Both the position numbers and the translations under genes were made by a program. 52,429 nucleotides of DNA from a virus: positions 1-52,429 of IMG/VR virus record IMGVR_UViG_3300032296_002061; one strand, given 5' to 3'. Numbering within the stretch: the stretch's first letter is position 1; the number at the start of each line of letters is the position of its first letter. Below, piece after piece: positions 20,516 to 28,204 of the stretch. The notes beneath the pieces are model-generated. The model ran no database searches. It was given only the letters and a program-made list of their open reading frames with translations, and was not told where the DNA came from.

Positions 20516-20847
20516 CGAAAGACGATACGCACATTCCACCTGAGTCTGTTGCTGCTGCGGCCCGTCGTGGTCTGGCGCTGCGCGAGAAGCAGTCACCGTC
20601 GAATCGTGGCGGCACGGAGGTCGGTCTTGCGCGGGCCAAGCAGTTGGCCAATCGTGAGCCGGTGAGTGAGTCGACGATGGCTCGCATGAACAGCTTCTTT
20701 GCGCGCCATGCAGTGGACGCCAAGGGTGAGGGCTGGGGCGAGGACAGTAAGGGTTGGCAGGCGTGGCTTCTGTGGGGCGGCAATCCAGGTCGTAGCTGGG
20801 CACAGCAGATTGCCAAGGGCCGTCTGAAGAAGATGCAGGAGAAGTAG
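20512..20847 (+). CDS. Conserved phage protein ending in an IAxxRL motif (111 aa)
   Basis: Residues from about 50 on follow a pattern known in many phage hypothetical proteins: SESTMARMNSFFARHAVD, GWQAWLLWGGNPGRSW and a basic end. The C terminus is QQIAKGRLKKMQEK, one of eight copies of the IAxxRL motif in this genome. No Shine-Dalgarno site precedes the ATG. Location before the virion block, and the motif, suggest association with the head, but this is inference. Confidence 0.75.
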   Translation: MAKDDTHIPPESVAAAARRGLALREKQSPSNRGGTEVGLARAKQLANREPVSESTMARMNSFFARHAVDAKGEGWGEDSKGWQAWLLWGGNPGRSWAQQIAKGRLKKMQEK

Positions 20848-20849
20848 CC

Positions 20850-21002
20850 ATGCCTTTCAAGTCGCAAGCTCAGCGCGGATTTATGTACGCTAAGCATCCT
20901 GAGATTGCCAAGCGGTGGGAAAAGGAAACGCCTAAGGGCAAGCTTCCTGAGCACGTAATGCAATCAATCGCCAAGGAACGCTTGGCGAAGATGAAGAAAT
21001 AG
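20850..21002 (+). CDS. Small conserved phage protein with IAxxRL motif (50 aa)
   Basis: The ATG at 20850 follows the previous stop by 2 bp. The sequence MPFKSQAQRGFMYAKHPEIA continues into a WEKETPKGKLPEHV block, a short protein type common beside virion genes of many phages. The end is SIAKERLAKMKK, carrying the same motif as the preceding gene. Strongly basic; perhaps a head-packaged or DNA-contacting peptide. Confidence 0.75.
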   Translation: MPFKSQAQRGFMYAKHPEIAKRWEKETPKGKLPEHVMQSIAKERLAKMKK

Positions 21003-21078
21003 TATTGACGAACTTTTTGGTTTGTGGCAAGCGTGCCTCACGCCGGCAGTTCGGCCCCTCACACTAGGAGAATAGACA

Positions 21079-21807
21079 ATGGCTAATTTCGCTTCTAAGG
21101 AGGGAACGCTCGGTGCAGGCGTTGCCCAGACTTTCAACTTCAAGGCTCTGCTTGGCGTGAACGCCACGTCGCTGACCTACAGCAACGACAGTGCCTCTTC
21201 GACCCATCAGCTTTCGATCGACGGTTTTACGTTCACCGTGAAGCCCAGCGAGAGCCGTGTGATCAGCGGCGTGGAGAACTGGGAGGTTCTGACGATCGGT
21301 GGTGACGGTGGCTCGACCGGCCCGTATCGCTGCTATGCCACTAGCTCGGTGGTTCCGGCGACGATCGACAAGCCGTATGGCGGTCCCATCACCACTGCTG
21401 GTCTGGCTGACGACTCGGTGACCGACGCCAAGCTGGCGGTGGGCGCGCACGTGACTGCGGTGGCTGGCTCGCCGTTCCCGTGTCAGGTGATTGTGGTTGA
21501 CGTGGCGAACGCCGCTGGCGCTCAAGACCTGACCGGCCTTGTTGGCAAGCATGAGTTGCTTCATGCTTATGCCACGTTCGCTGCGCCGGCTGCTGGTACC
21601 AAGCTGGAGATTCAGACCGCTGGTGGCGCCGCCACCGTGGCTACGATTACGGCTGGTGCGATTACTGCTGGCACTACCGTGTTCGCGAATCCGATTGACG
21701 CGACCGCAGCCATTTTCGCTTCGGGCGCGACTATCCGTGTTAACCGGACTCTCGCTGGCGGCTCGTCGCTTTCGCGTCTGGTGCTTGTGTTCATGAAGGT
21801 CGCCTAA
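21079..21807 (+). CDS. Beta-rich protein, probable virion surface or decoration protein (242 aa)
   Basis: ATG at 21079 with AGGAGAA upstream. The N-terminal ~90 residues match the whole of the next protein (pattern MAxFAxxExTL, LxYxNDSA, TFTV, IGG, YR). The C-terminal ~140 residues are Ala/Gly/Thr-rich beta sequence. No tail-fibre collagen repeats. Head-fibre or decoration function fits composition and position near structural genes; not proven. Confidence 0.75.
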   Translation: MANFASKEGTLGAGVAQTFNFKALLGVNATSLTYSNDSASSTHQLSIDGFTFTVKPSESRVISGVENWEVLTIGGDGGSTGPYRCYATSSVVPATIDKPYGGPITTAGLADDSVTDAKLAVGAHVTAVAGSPFPCQVIVVDVANAAGAQDLTGLVGKHELLHAYATFAAPAAGTKLEIQTAGGAATVATITAGAITAGTTVFANPIDATAAIFASGATIRVNRTLAGGSSLSRLVLVFMKVA

Positions 21808-21826
21808 TCAGCAAGGAGGCTAAGTC

Positions 21827-22126
21827 ATGGCAAGCTTTGCTGCACAGGAGTCCACGCTTGTGGCCAATACCGCTCAGTTCTTCTTCTTCAAGAAGGAACT
21901 GGGTGGCTTTGGTGCGCAGTCGCTGGTCTACATGAACGACAGCGCCAACATCCATACGCTTCAGCTTGATAACGGTTCCACCTTCACGGTGGCCGGCGGC
22001 AAGCAGCGTGTGGTGACGGGCCTGTCGGAGTCGACCGTGCTCAAGATTGGTGGCAACGCTGCTAGCCAAGGCGCCTATCGTCTTGCCGCTAGCTCGGAGC
22101 TTGAGCCGCCAATCATCGAGTTGTAA
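21827..22126 (+). CDS. Beta-rich protein, paralogue of the N-terminal domain of 21079 (99 aa)
   Basis: ATG at 21827 after AAGGAGG. It aligns along its full length with residues 1-90 of the preceding protein: MASFAAQESTL with MANFASKEGTL, VYMNDSANIHTLQLD with TYSNDSASSTHQLSID, and STFTV with FTFTV. One gene probably arose from the other by duplication with gain or loss of the C-terminal domain. It ends just before a strong terminator. Confidence 0.8.
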   Translation: MASFAAQESTLVANTAQFFFFKKELGGFGAQSLVYMNDSANIHTLQLDNGSTFTVAGGKQRVVTGLSESTVLKIGGNAASQGAYRLAASSELEPPIIEL

Positions 22127-22151
22127 GATCCTTTTGGGGGATCACATCAAG

Positions 22152-22188
22152 GCCCGTCTGGACGTTCCAGGCGGGCTTTGGTGTTTTT
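22152..22188 (+). terminator. Rho-independent terminator
   Basis: GCCCGTCTGGA and TCCAGGCGGGC (11 pairs, one G-U) with a 3-nt loop, followed by TTTGGTGTTTTT. It ends the rightward transcript after 22126. In the leftward direction no T-run follows the stem, so it is one-way. Confidence 0.9.
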
Positions 22189-22191
22189 GGC

Positions 22192-22860
22192 CTACGCCAT
22201 CGCATACCGGCGCGCACTGGTAATCGTGAACAAACCACCGGTCTGAGTGCGATAGCCTGATTCGTTCAGGTCAGCGGCAATGTCCGACCAGCTCAAGTCG
22301 CGCTCACGCAGCAACTTGGCTCGGTTAATCGCCTCACAACTCACGCTGCACCGCTCCAGCACCCCATCTTCGCGCACACGCTTGCCCAGCGGCACTGCGC
22401 CAGCACGCTTGCCAGCAGCTTTGAGCACCGACAACGCCGCCTTGGTGCGCTCGGCAATGACTTCGCGCTCCCATTCGGACACCGAAGCCAGAATATTGAG
22501 CACCAACCGGCCAGAAGCACTGCGCGTATCGACTTGATCACCCACAGAGAACAGCGTGTAGGGGCTGGAAACGAAGTATTCGTGCAAAATCTTGCCCAAG
22601 TCCTGCACGCTGCGAGTCAAACGGTCGAGCTTAGCCACCAGAATACCGTCGACACCATGACCAAGCATGGAAAGACACCGCAACAACGCAGGCCGCTCCA
22701 TGGTTTTTGCAGAAATCCCAGCGTCAACCTCGATTGCTACGATATCCAAATCGTAAAGCTTGGCGTATACGCGCACTTTGTCCTCTTGCGCAGCCAAACC
22801 CAGACCAGAATCAGCCTGCTCGTTGGTCGAAACCCGAAGATATGCAACAACGCGAGTCAT
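22192..22860 (-). CDS. Small serine recombinase (resolvase/invertase type), 222 aa
   Basis: A site-specific recombinase using a serine nucleophile. YLRVSTNEQADSGLGLAAQ gives catalytic Ser11; DAGISAKTMERPALLRCL and ILVAKLDRLTRSVQDLG supply the catalytic arginines; ASVSEWEREVIAERT is the start of the long helix E. The C-terminal part has an HTH-like stretch (SWSDIAADLNESGYRTQTGG). At 222 aa it is a small recombinase, not a large phage integrase. The start overlaps the HTH gene by ATGA. Possible jobs are DNA inversion, dimer resolution or integration; no matching crossover sites were identified. Confidence 0.93.
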   Translation of the reverse strand: MTRVVAYLRVSTNEQADSGLGLAAQEDKVRVYAKLYDLDIVAIEVDAGISAKTMERPALLRCLSMLGHGVDGILVAKLDRLTRSVQDLGKILHEYFVSSPYTLFSVGDQVDTRSASGRLVLNILASVSEWEREVIAERTKAALSVLKAAGKRAGAVPLGKRVREDGVLERCSVSCEAINRAKLLRERDLSWSDIAADLNESGYRTQTGGLFTITSARRYAMA

Positions 22861-23036
22861 TTTACCTCCAGCGGCGTCAGGTCTACCTGAAATTTGCGAA
22901 TATCATCCATCTTGTAGCGTCGCCGCCGCGTCGGCGTGTGGTAAACCGTAAGAATCTTGCGCTTTACCCAGCGACGCACGGTCGTTTCGCTAACTCCCAG
23001 CAACTTTGCTGCATCTTGCTCCGATACCAGTTCCAT
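22857..23036 (-). CDS. MerR/excisionase-type HTH protein (59 aa)
   Basis: The ATG at 23036 has AGGAGGTGA 5 nt upstream. MELVSEQDAAKLLGVSETTV then RRWVKRKILTVYHTPTRRRR is the standard helix-turn-helix 17/MerR N-terminal domain with a basic wing. In IS607-type recombinases this same domain is fused to the N terminus of a serine recombinase; here it is a separate gene coupled by a 4-bp overlap. It could direct the recombinase, act as directionality factor or repress the cassette promoter. Confidence 0.88.
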   Translation of the reverse strand: MELVSEQDAAKLLGVSETTVRRWVKRKILTVYHTPTRRRRYKMDDIRKFQVDLTPLEVK

Positions 23037-23055
23037 CCCGTCACCTCCTTGGCGC

Positions 23056-23084
23056 AGATTGCACCCCTTTGCGCGGGTTGTCAA
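23056..23084 (-). promoter_or_regulatory. Promoter-like sequence of the recombinase cassette
   Basis: On the leftward strand TTGACA (23084-23079) is a perfect -35 box and CAATCT (23061-23056), 17 nt later, a weak -10 box. Related decamers GTGCAAAAGG and GCGCAAAGGG lie on either side of the -35 box, suitable as operator sites for the HTH protein. Confidence 0.45.
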
Positions 23085-23140
23085 CCTTTTGCACAAAGGT
23101 GCTTGCCAATAGGTCTAAACGTGCGATATGGTGCGGGTGC

Positions 23141-23641
23141 ATGTTTGGGGATTTCGACGATCAAGAACAACTTGCACCACCCGGCCACGAAAGCGACGTG
23201 TTCGCCAACGCGGAGGTACCTGCGCCAGGTTTTGCTGGCAGGTATTACAACGTATCGTGGGAGATTGCGGGCCGTGCTGGCGCAATCACCGACCGCAAGC
23301 CGCTTGAGATGACGACTTCGTGGACGCATGAGGATATGGTCGCGGTGTATCAGGCGATTGCTGTGGTGGATGAGCAAGCGTTTATCTCGGTTAGCGTTCG
23401 TTATCGGCACATGGGTATTCCGATTGTGTTGTGTACTGCGAGCATGGGTGTGCCAGATCGAGGGGCGCCTAGACGCTATGAAGAACGAGATGATGATGGG
23501 TGGCCGGCGCTGATTATCGAATGCCACCAGCGAGCACTTGAACCATTGCAAGGCCCAGGGCGCAAGATGATGGAAGAGCTGGCGCGCAAGAACTTGACCG
23601 AGCTATTGGAAGACCTGAAGCACAAGGAGGAGTTGTCGTGA
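23141..23641 (+). CDS. Hypothetical protein (166 aa)
   Basis: Start at 23141 (MFGDFDDQEQ), the first gene after the recombinase cassette, without an obvious Shine-Dalgarno site; frames further upstream run into the cassette's promoter region. Middle part is beta-like (DEQAFISVSVRYRHMGIPIV); the end is helical and charged (ARKNLTELLEDLKHKEELS). No recognised domain. Confidence 0.7.
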   Translation: MFGDFDDQEQLAPPGHESDVFANAEVPAPGFAGRYYNVSWEIAGRAGAITDRKPLEMTTSWTHEDMVAVYQAIAVVDEQAFISVSVRYRHMGIPIVLCTASMGVPDRGAPRRYEERDDDGWPALIIECHQRALEPLQGPGRKMMEELARKNLTELLEDLKHKEELS

Positions 23642-24174
23642 ACTATGACCAGACGGACTTGGAGTTGCTGCGCCAATGCGGCATCGATAGTGGTGGGCCA
23701 GTAAACTGGAGTCTTGATGATTACCTGTCGATGGCTCACTGCGATTACGTGCTTCGATTTAAGCGCGGTGGTGAAGCCAAGGTTCGTATGCGTCTATTGA
23801 TTCGCAAGGCTCAAGGCTGCTATCGGCGTGAGCGCGGTGACTTGTCGATGTGCCCGTGGGATGAGGATTACGAGCGCAAACCTATGCAGGAGGTGCGCCC
23901 TTCTTATGAAGCCGACTTGCGCATGGCTCCTCCTGCCAACGCTCGCGATTTGATCGTCGACTTCTTGGAGCGCAACAACCGGCGCCAGAAGCGAGCCGAC
24001 ATTATCGAGGCTATGGTGGCTCGTCGTTACAGCGCGGACACGATTGATGAGGCGCTGGGTTCGCTTGTGATGGACGGCAAGATTCATCGCGAGGCGTGGG
24101 GCATGTACTCGCTCGACGCGAAGAAGACCAAGACCAAGAACAAGGATGAGGAAGTGGAAGATGCGCAAGTATAA
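23638..24174 (+). CDS. Protein with C-terminal winged-helix domain (178 aa)
   Basis: A GTG start overlapping the previous stop (GTGA). The N-terminal half has MNYDQTDLELLRQCGI and is of unknown fold. Residues ~100-160 (ARDLIVDFLERNNRRQKRAD, then a recognition-helix region and GKIHREAWGMYSL) look like a winged helix of the type used by replication or packaging proteins. The end is a Lys-rich acidic tail. It might be a small-terminase-like DNA recogniser given the large terminase 1.5 kb downstream, but other neighbours are equal candidates. Confidence 0.7.
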   Translation: MNYDQTDLELLRQCGIDSGGPVNWSLDDYLSMAHCDYVLRFKRGGEAKVRMRLLIRKAQGCYRRERGDLSMCPWDEDYERKPMQEVRPSYEADLRMAPPANARDLIVDFLERNNRRQKRADIIEAMVARRYSADTIDEALGSLVMDGKIHREAWGMYSLDAKKTKTKNKDEEVEDAQV

Positions 24175-24745
24175 GCACCCTCTTGGCGGCAACACGCTGC
24201 ACATGGCAGCAGACGGCACTGGCGCATTCTCGCTTGAGGACGGCGTTCCGCTTGGCGAGGGAGACGAGGTTGATGTTGGTGTTTCGCGAATCACGGAAGA
24301 ACTGAACAACCTGCGTGTTGCGGTGCAAGGCATCATTCGGTCGTGGGTTGACTACAGCGGTATTGAGCTTGGTCACGATCGCTGGGGCAAGCGCCACGGC
24401 AAGGTTGCTAAGTTGAACTCAGCCGATATGGACCACATCTCAGACAACACGTTTACTGCGATCAAAACGCTTGCTCTAAAGGCCATGGAGACGTGCCAGC
24501 AGTACAAGCCGGATGATGCGGTCGACATTGAGGGCATCGATATGCTCACGCAACTCTGCAATGTGCTGATGCGCGTGAACATGCAGAAGGACTGTGCGCC
24601 CGGGATTGTGCTCGGTGTTCGCTGGTTTTATTGCGACGGTCTGGTTCGCAACCTGCGCTTGCGCAAGAAGCACCGTGCTGATGGTTTGCAGCAGTGGCGA
24701 CAAGCTCTGTTTGAAGCAACTAGGTTGATCGAGGCAATTGGCTAA
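24161..24745 (+). CDS. Hypothetical protein (194 aa)
   Basis: The ATG at 24161 has GGAAG immediately upstream; an in-frame ATG at 24146 is possible. Begins with a beta segment (HPLGGNTLHMAADGTGAFSL), then helical with LKAMETCQQYKPDDAVDIEG and a basic end. No domain recognised. Overlaps both neighbours, so part of one operon leading to the terminase. Confidence 0.7.
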   Translation: MRKYKHPLGGNTLHMAADGTGAFSLEDGVPLGEGDEVDVGVSRITEELNNLRVAVQGIIRSWVDYSGIELGHDRWGKRHGKVAKLNSADMDHISDNTFTAIKTLALKAMETCQQYKPDDAVDIEGIDMLTQLCNVLMRVNMQKDCAPGIVLGVRWFYCDGLVRNLRLRKKHRADGLQQWRQALFEATRLIEAIG

Positions 24746-25518
24746 TGCACGGCTATACGCCAGAGTACATCAAGCACTGTAAGCGGTACGTGCAGCAATT
24801 GGACAAGCTTGACGTACCGGACTTGGCAGAAACGTTTGTGGCTTTGGAGTGTAACGTCGGCCCGTGGGCAGCGTTTCGGTACTACGACCTGATTAGCGAA
24901 GGGCACTATAAGGTGTTGGCCGGCTACCGTGCGATGCCAGAATGGAAGTTCAAGGACGTAGTGAATCGCTGGGGCGAAGTAGGGTTTCCGCTATTGACTA
25001 AGTATGGATTCAAGCGATTGAAGCAAAGAAGGCAAGCGGTATTTGATTACCTTGGTTTGCAGGAGAAAGCCGATGTCCAAACTTGGGAACATCAATCAAC
25101 CACCGGACTCAAGCTTGCGCGACATCTCGTCAAGGTTTGTAGAGCCGACATTTCATCAAGACAGTTCTGGCACCGAAACCTCTACGAGTGGGCCTCAAGA
25201 ACCAGGCCAACCTTCTACCAATCCGGGATTGATCGAAGGCAGTTCGGCGGGCTCCTTCTCTTCTACGCTGAAGCCATCAACAACGGCTATGGACCCGATG
25301 CTTTTGAGAAGAATGCAGTCCGAAGATGGTGCCTTGGAGCTTCCAGCACTGAGTGGCACCGACCTTGCATCCTTTGCGCTTACCCGCTCCCACAGTCGTT
25401 TATCCGTTTCCGACCTAAACCACATCGGCATGTCGCTAATGAAGGATGCAGTAGCTCAGGAGAAACCCGACCATCGCGCAGCGGCAGCAGTGTTCTCGGT
25501 GATGGCTCAAGTCAATAG
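24745..25518 (+). CDS. Hypothetical protein whose 3' half overlaps the next gene (up to 257 aa)
   Basis: ATG at 24745 overlaps the previous stop (TAATG). The first ~110 residues look like a normal soluble helical protein (YVQQLDKLDVPDLAETFVAL, WKFKDVVNRWGEVGFPLL). From about 25073 on, the frame overlaps the next gene for 446 bp and its composition turns unnatural (many Arg, Cys, Ser, Trp). Either the two genes are truly overprinted or a frameshift near 25040-25070 has removed a stop. A small terminase role for the N-terminal part is possible. Confidence 0.55.
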   Translation: MHGYTPEYIKHCKRYVQQLDKLDVPDLAETFVALECNVGPWAAFRYYDLISEGHYKVLAGYRAMPEWKFKDVVNRWGEVGFPLLTKYGFKRLKQRRQAVFDYLGLQEKADVQTWEHQSTTGLKLARHLVKVCRADISSRQFWHRNLYEWASRTRPTFYQSGIDRRQFGGLLLFYAEAINNGYGPDAFEKNAVRRWCLGASSTEWHRPCILCAYPLPQSFIRFRPKPHRHVANEGCSSSGETRPSRSGSSVLGDGSSQ

Positions 25519-25675
25519 CAGGGCTGCTGGCCCCAAGAAGGCTGGTCCTTCTGACCGTGTGCGTGTGGCGCTGGAGAAAGCGGCGTCTGCAATCGAGGCC
25601 GAGCGCCGTCGCAAGCGCACGGTTGTAGATATTGGTGTTGAGCCTGACTCGGAAGAGGGCGACGGTGAACGATAA
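25073..25675 (+). CDS. Hypothetical protein before the large terminase (200 aa)
   Basis: The ATG at 25073 is preceded by CAGGAG at good spacing. The N-terminal 80 residues are Ser/Thr/Gly/Pro-rich and probably disordered; the C-terminal half is helical (FALTRSHSRLSVSDLNHIGM, RVRVALEKAASAIEAERRRK) with an acidic end. Its 3' end overlaps the terminase start by 11 bp. Position and size fit a small terminase subunit, but no HTH is evident, so this stays open. Confidence 0.65.
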   Translation: MSKLGNINQPPDSSLRDISSRFVEPTFHQDSSGTETSTSGPQEPGQPSTNPGLIEGSSAGSFSSTLKPSTTAMDPMLLRRMQSEDGALELPALSGTDLASFALTRSHSRLSVSDLNHIGMSLMKDAVAQEKPDHRAAAAVFSVMAQVNSRAAGPKKAGPSDRVRVALEKAASAIEAERRRKRTVVDIGVEPDSEEGDGER

Positions 25676-27254
25676 CGAGATTGATCTGTTGCTTGACCAG
25701 TGGGCCGTATCGCCTCGGGCGTTTGCGGAATGCTTTCGCATCAAGAACAAAGATCGAACCGAAGTCGACTTCAAGGTGTCGGTACCTCAGCAACTTGCGC
25801 TCAACGCGCTGTCGGCCAAGCAGAAGCTGGTGTTTCTGAAAGGTCGCCAGATGTGGATTACCACCATCTGCTTGGTCTGGCAGCTACGCACATGCTTGTT
25901 CAAGCCTGGTGCTATCTGCGCAGTCGGTATGCAGTCGGACTTCAACGCTCGGCAGATGTCGCTGACTGCATACAACCTGTACAAGGGCAATGAGATTCTG
26001 GTCGACTTGATGGGCATCGAGCGCCAGAACGACCACCAGATTCTGTTCAACAACGGCTCGCAGATGTTGTTCGTTACCGCGAACTCGCCTGTGCTACGTT
26101 CGATGCCGCTGAACTTCGCACACCTGTCCGAAGTCCGCGACTACGACGACCTTGGCGAAACGCTGGCCTCGATCAAAGTAGCGCCTGAAGGCACGCTGCT
26201 GCTTGAGTCGACGGCTGGTGGCGAGGACGACTTTTACCACATTTGGAGCGACCCAGAGAGCGCATTCACCAAAGTGTTCTTCTGCTGGCGCGACCACCTT
26301 GAGTATCGCTCTAGCACCGGCATCGACGGCCCGATGCTTGAGGTCGAGAAGGAATACGTCAAGCAGCACAACCTGTCTCGGCAGGAGACTAATTGGTGGA
26401 TTAAGGAGCGCCGAGCGTTGCCGTTGCACAAGCGGCCGTTCATGGTTCAGGAGCACCCGACGACGCCGGAAGAAGCGTTCTTGCTGAGCGGCGACAAGTA
26501 TCTGCGCCGGCAAGTACCGATGCCTCCCGGTGACCCGCGTGATTCGGATGAGGCCGGTATCGTGGTGTACCATCCGTACAACCCAACTCACCAGTACGTG
26601 GTTGGCATCGACCCGGCGCCAGGTTCTAACGAGAAGGGCGACCCGACCGGCTTGGTCATCATCGACATTACCGATCGATGCGTTGTGCTGACTCAAGAGA
26701 TTCGCCAGCCCACCCGTGACTTTGAAGGCCCATGCTTGGAGCTTATCAAGGCATATGGCTCACCGCTGACGGTTATCGAGACGGCAGCCGAAGGTTTGGG
26801 CTTGTGTGACTTCCTGCGTGGTGCGGGCGTATCGATGTACCACATGACGGCGTTTGGCGGCTTGTCTCCGACGATGCTACCTCGGCACGGTTGGCGTACT
26901 GACGTGCAGACACGCGGCATCCTTTATGGCGAGATTTACGAGGGCGCGAGCGGCAACAGTCGCTGGAAGATTGGCTGCCACCGGTTGGTGAAGCAACTTA
27001 ACGCTTTGTGCTACGACAAGCGCGGCAAGCCTGCTGCGCCCAAGAACGGACACGACGACTTGGTTGTGGCGTTTGGCTTGGCGCTACTTGGTGTGGTGCA
27101 AGCGTTGCCTGCTAAAGAAACGCCTAATGTGCAGCAAGAGCCCAAGAATGCTCTTGATGCTTACATGCGCGACTTGGAGCGCGCTATGGCTAGCGGGCAG
27201 AACGATCACTTTGATTTTTCTGTGGATTCACAACAATCTGATTTCTTTGATTAA
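25665..27254 (+). CDS. terL: Terminase large subunit (529 aa)
   Basis: ATP-driven motor and nuclease that packages and cuts phage DNA. The GTG at 25665 starts MNDNEIDLLL. The P-loop region reads FLKGRQMWITT at about 57-67, a variant with Trp where a small residue is usual. FAHLSEVRDYDD provides the Walker B region with the catalytic Glu. The C-terminal nuclease shows VVGIDPAPGSNEKGDPTGL (first Asp), VIETAAEG (middle acidic) and NGHDDLVVAFGLAL (last Asp pair). Length and motif order are normal. It starts the virion block and overlaps its upstream neighbour by 11 bp. Confidence 0.95.
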   Translation: MNDNEIDLLLDQWAVSPRAFAECFRIKNKDRTEVDFKVSVPQQLALNALSAKQKLVFLKGRQMWITTICLVWQLRTCLFKPGAICAVGMQSDFNARQMSLTAYNLYKGNEILVDLMGIERQNDHQILFNNGSQMLFVTANSPVLRSMPLNFAHLSEVRDYDDLGETLASIKVAPEGTLLLESTAGGEDDFYHIWSDPESAFTKVFFCWRDHLEYRSSTGIDGPMLEVEKEYVKQHNLSRQETNWWIKERRALPLHKRPFMVQEHPTTPEEAFLLSGDKYLRRQVPMPPGDPRDSDEAGIVVYHPYNPTHQYVVGIDPAPGSNEKGDPTGLVIIDITDRCVVLTQEIRQPTRDFEGPCLELIKAYGSPLTVIETAAEGLGLCDFLRGAGVSMYHMTAFGGLSPTMLPRHGWRTDVQTRGILYGEIYEGASGNSRWKIGCHRLVKQLNALCYDKRGKPAAPKNGHDDLVVAFGLALLGVVQALPAKETPNVQQEPKNALDAYMRDLERAMASGQNDHFDFSVDSQQSDFFD

Positions 27255-27346
27255 GCAATCGGAAAGTTGGGGAAAAAGTTGGGAAGTGTGCTGATAGTTC
27301 TTGCAATTTCAACCTGAAGGAAACGATCCTTCTACCCGGAGGTACT

Positions 27347-28195
27347 ATGCCTGTTCCTAGTGGCACGATGGCGCAAATTATGAAGGACATTACTGCGGAG
27401 GCTGCGGCTGCTGCTGCGCCTGCGCCGGAGGTGTCTGCGTCGGAGTCTACCTCTAACTACACCGCTGAAAGCTCGGCCTCCCCAGTCGAGTCGGCGTCGT
27501 CTGGCTCGGAGGCCAACCCCTCTGGTGCCGACCAGGCGGCGTCTGCGGTGCAGCCTGCTGAGCGTCATCCTCAGCGTGTGTCGTGGTCTAGGTATGAGAC
27601 GCTGATGCAGGAGCATCGGCAGGCTCTGTCGTCGATGGACTCGATGCAGCAGAAGCTTGAGGATTTGGAGGCGCGGCTGACTCAGCAAGTTGCGCAGGCC
27701 GACCCGAAGGCTGCGGCTCCTCAGCGTGGCGAGTCTCAGGGTGATTGGTTGCAGCGGATGCTGGACGAGGGCGAAGAGGTCAACCCGAAGTTGGTTGAGC
27801 AGATTCGTTCGCTTGAGGGCAAGTTGGAGCAGATGAACCAGTCGGTTCAGATGCACAACCAGCGGTGGCAGAACGTGGAGTGGGCGCAGGCCAACGCGGC
27901 TTACGACCAGAACATGAGCAAGCTCCAGTCCTACTGCCCCAAGTGGGATGAAGAACGTCTGACGACGATGATTGCCAACGGCGTCACGCCGCGCATGGTT
28001 GTTGCCATGTACCGTGATGTGTATGGTGACGCGCCGTCGCAACAGGCTCCTGCGCAGGTTGCGCAGGTTCAGCGCGCCGCTCCCCCGCGCATCGATGGCC
28101 CGTCTGCTCCTGCTCAGAATCTGGGCAACGAGCCGATGACCAAAGAAAACTACTTGAAGTGGGTGCGCGGAGAGTTCAATAACAAGATGCACTAA
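27347..28195 (+). CDS. Capsid scaffolding protein (282 aa)
   Basis: ATG at 27347 with CGGAGG upstream. The N-terminal 75 residues are Ala/Ser/Pro/Glu-rich and disordered, followed by a coiled coil (QKLEDLEARLTQQVAQ, QIRSLEGKLEQMNQSVQMHN) and a C-terminal helical end with a basic KWVRGEFNNKMH. Acidic disordered start, central coil and basic C-terminal hook directly before the major capsid gene are the signs of a podovirus scaffold. No protease motif is seen. Confidence 0.85.
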   Translation: MPVPSGTMAQIMKDITAEAAAAAAPAPEVSASESTSNYTAESSASPVESASSGSEANPSGADQAASAVQPAERHPQRVSWSRYETLMQEHRQALSSMDSMQQKLEDLEARLTQQVAQADPKAAAPQRGESQGDWLQRMLDEGEEVNPKLVEQIRSLEGKLEQMNQSVQMHNQRWQNVEWAQANAAYDQNMSKLQSYCPKWDEERLTTMIANGVTPRMVVAMYRDVYGDAPSQQAPAQVAQVQRAAPPRIDGPSAPAQNLGNEPMTKENYLKWVRGEFNNKMH

Positions 28196-28204
28196 GGAGT
28201 TGCA

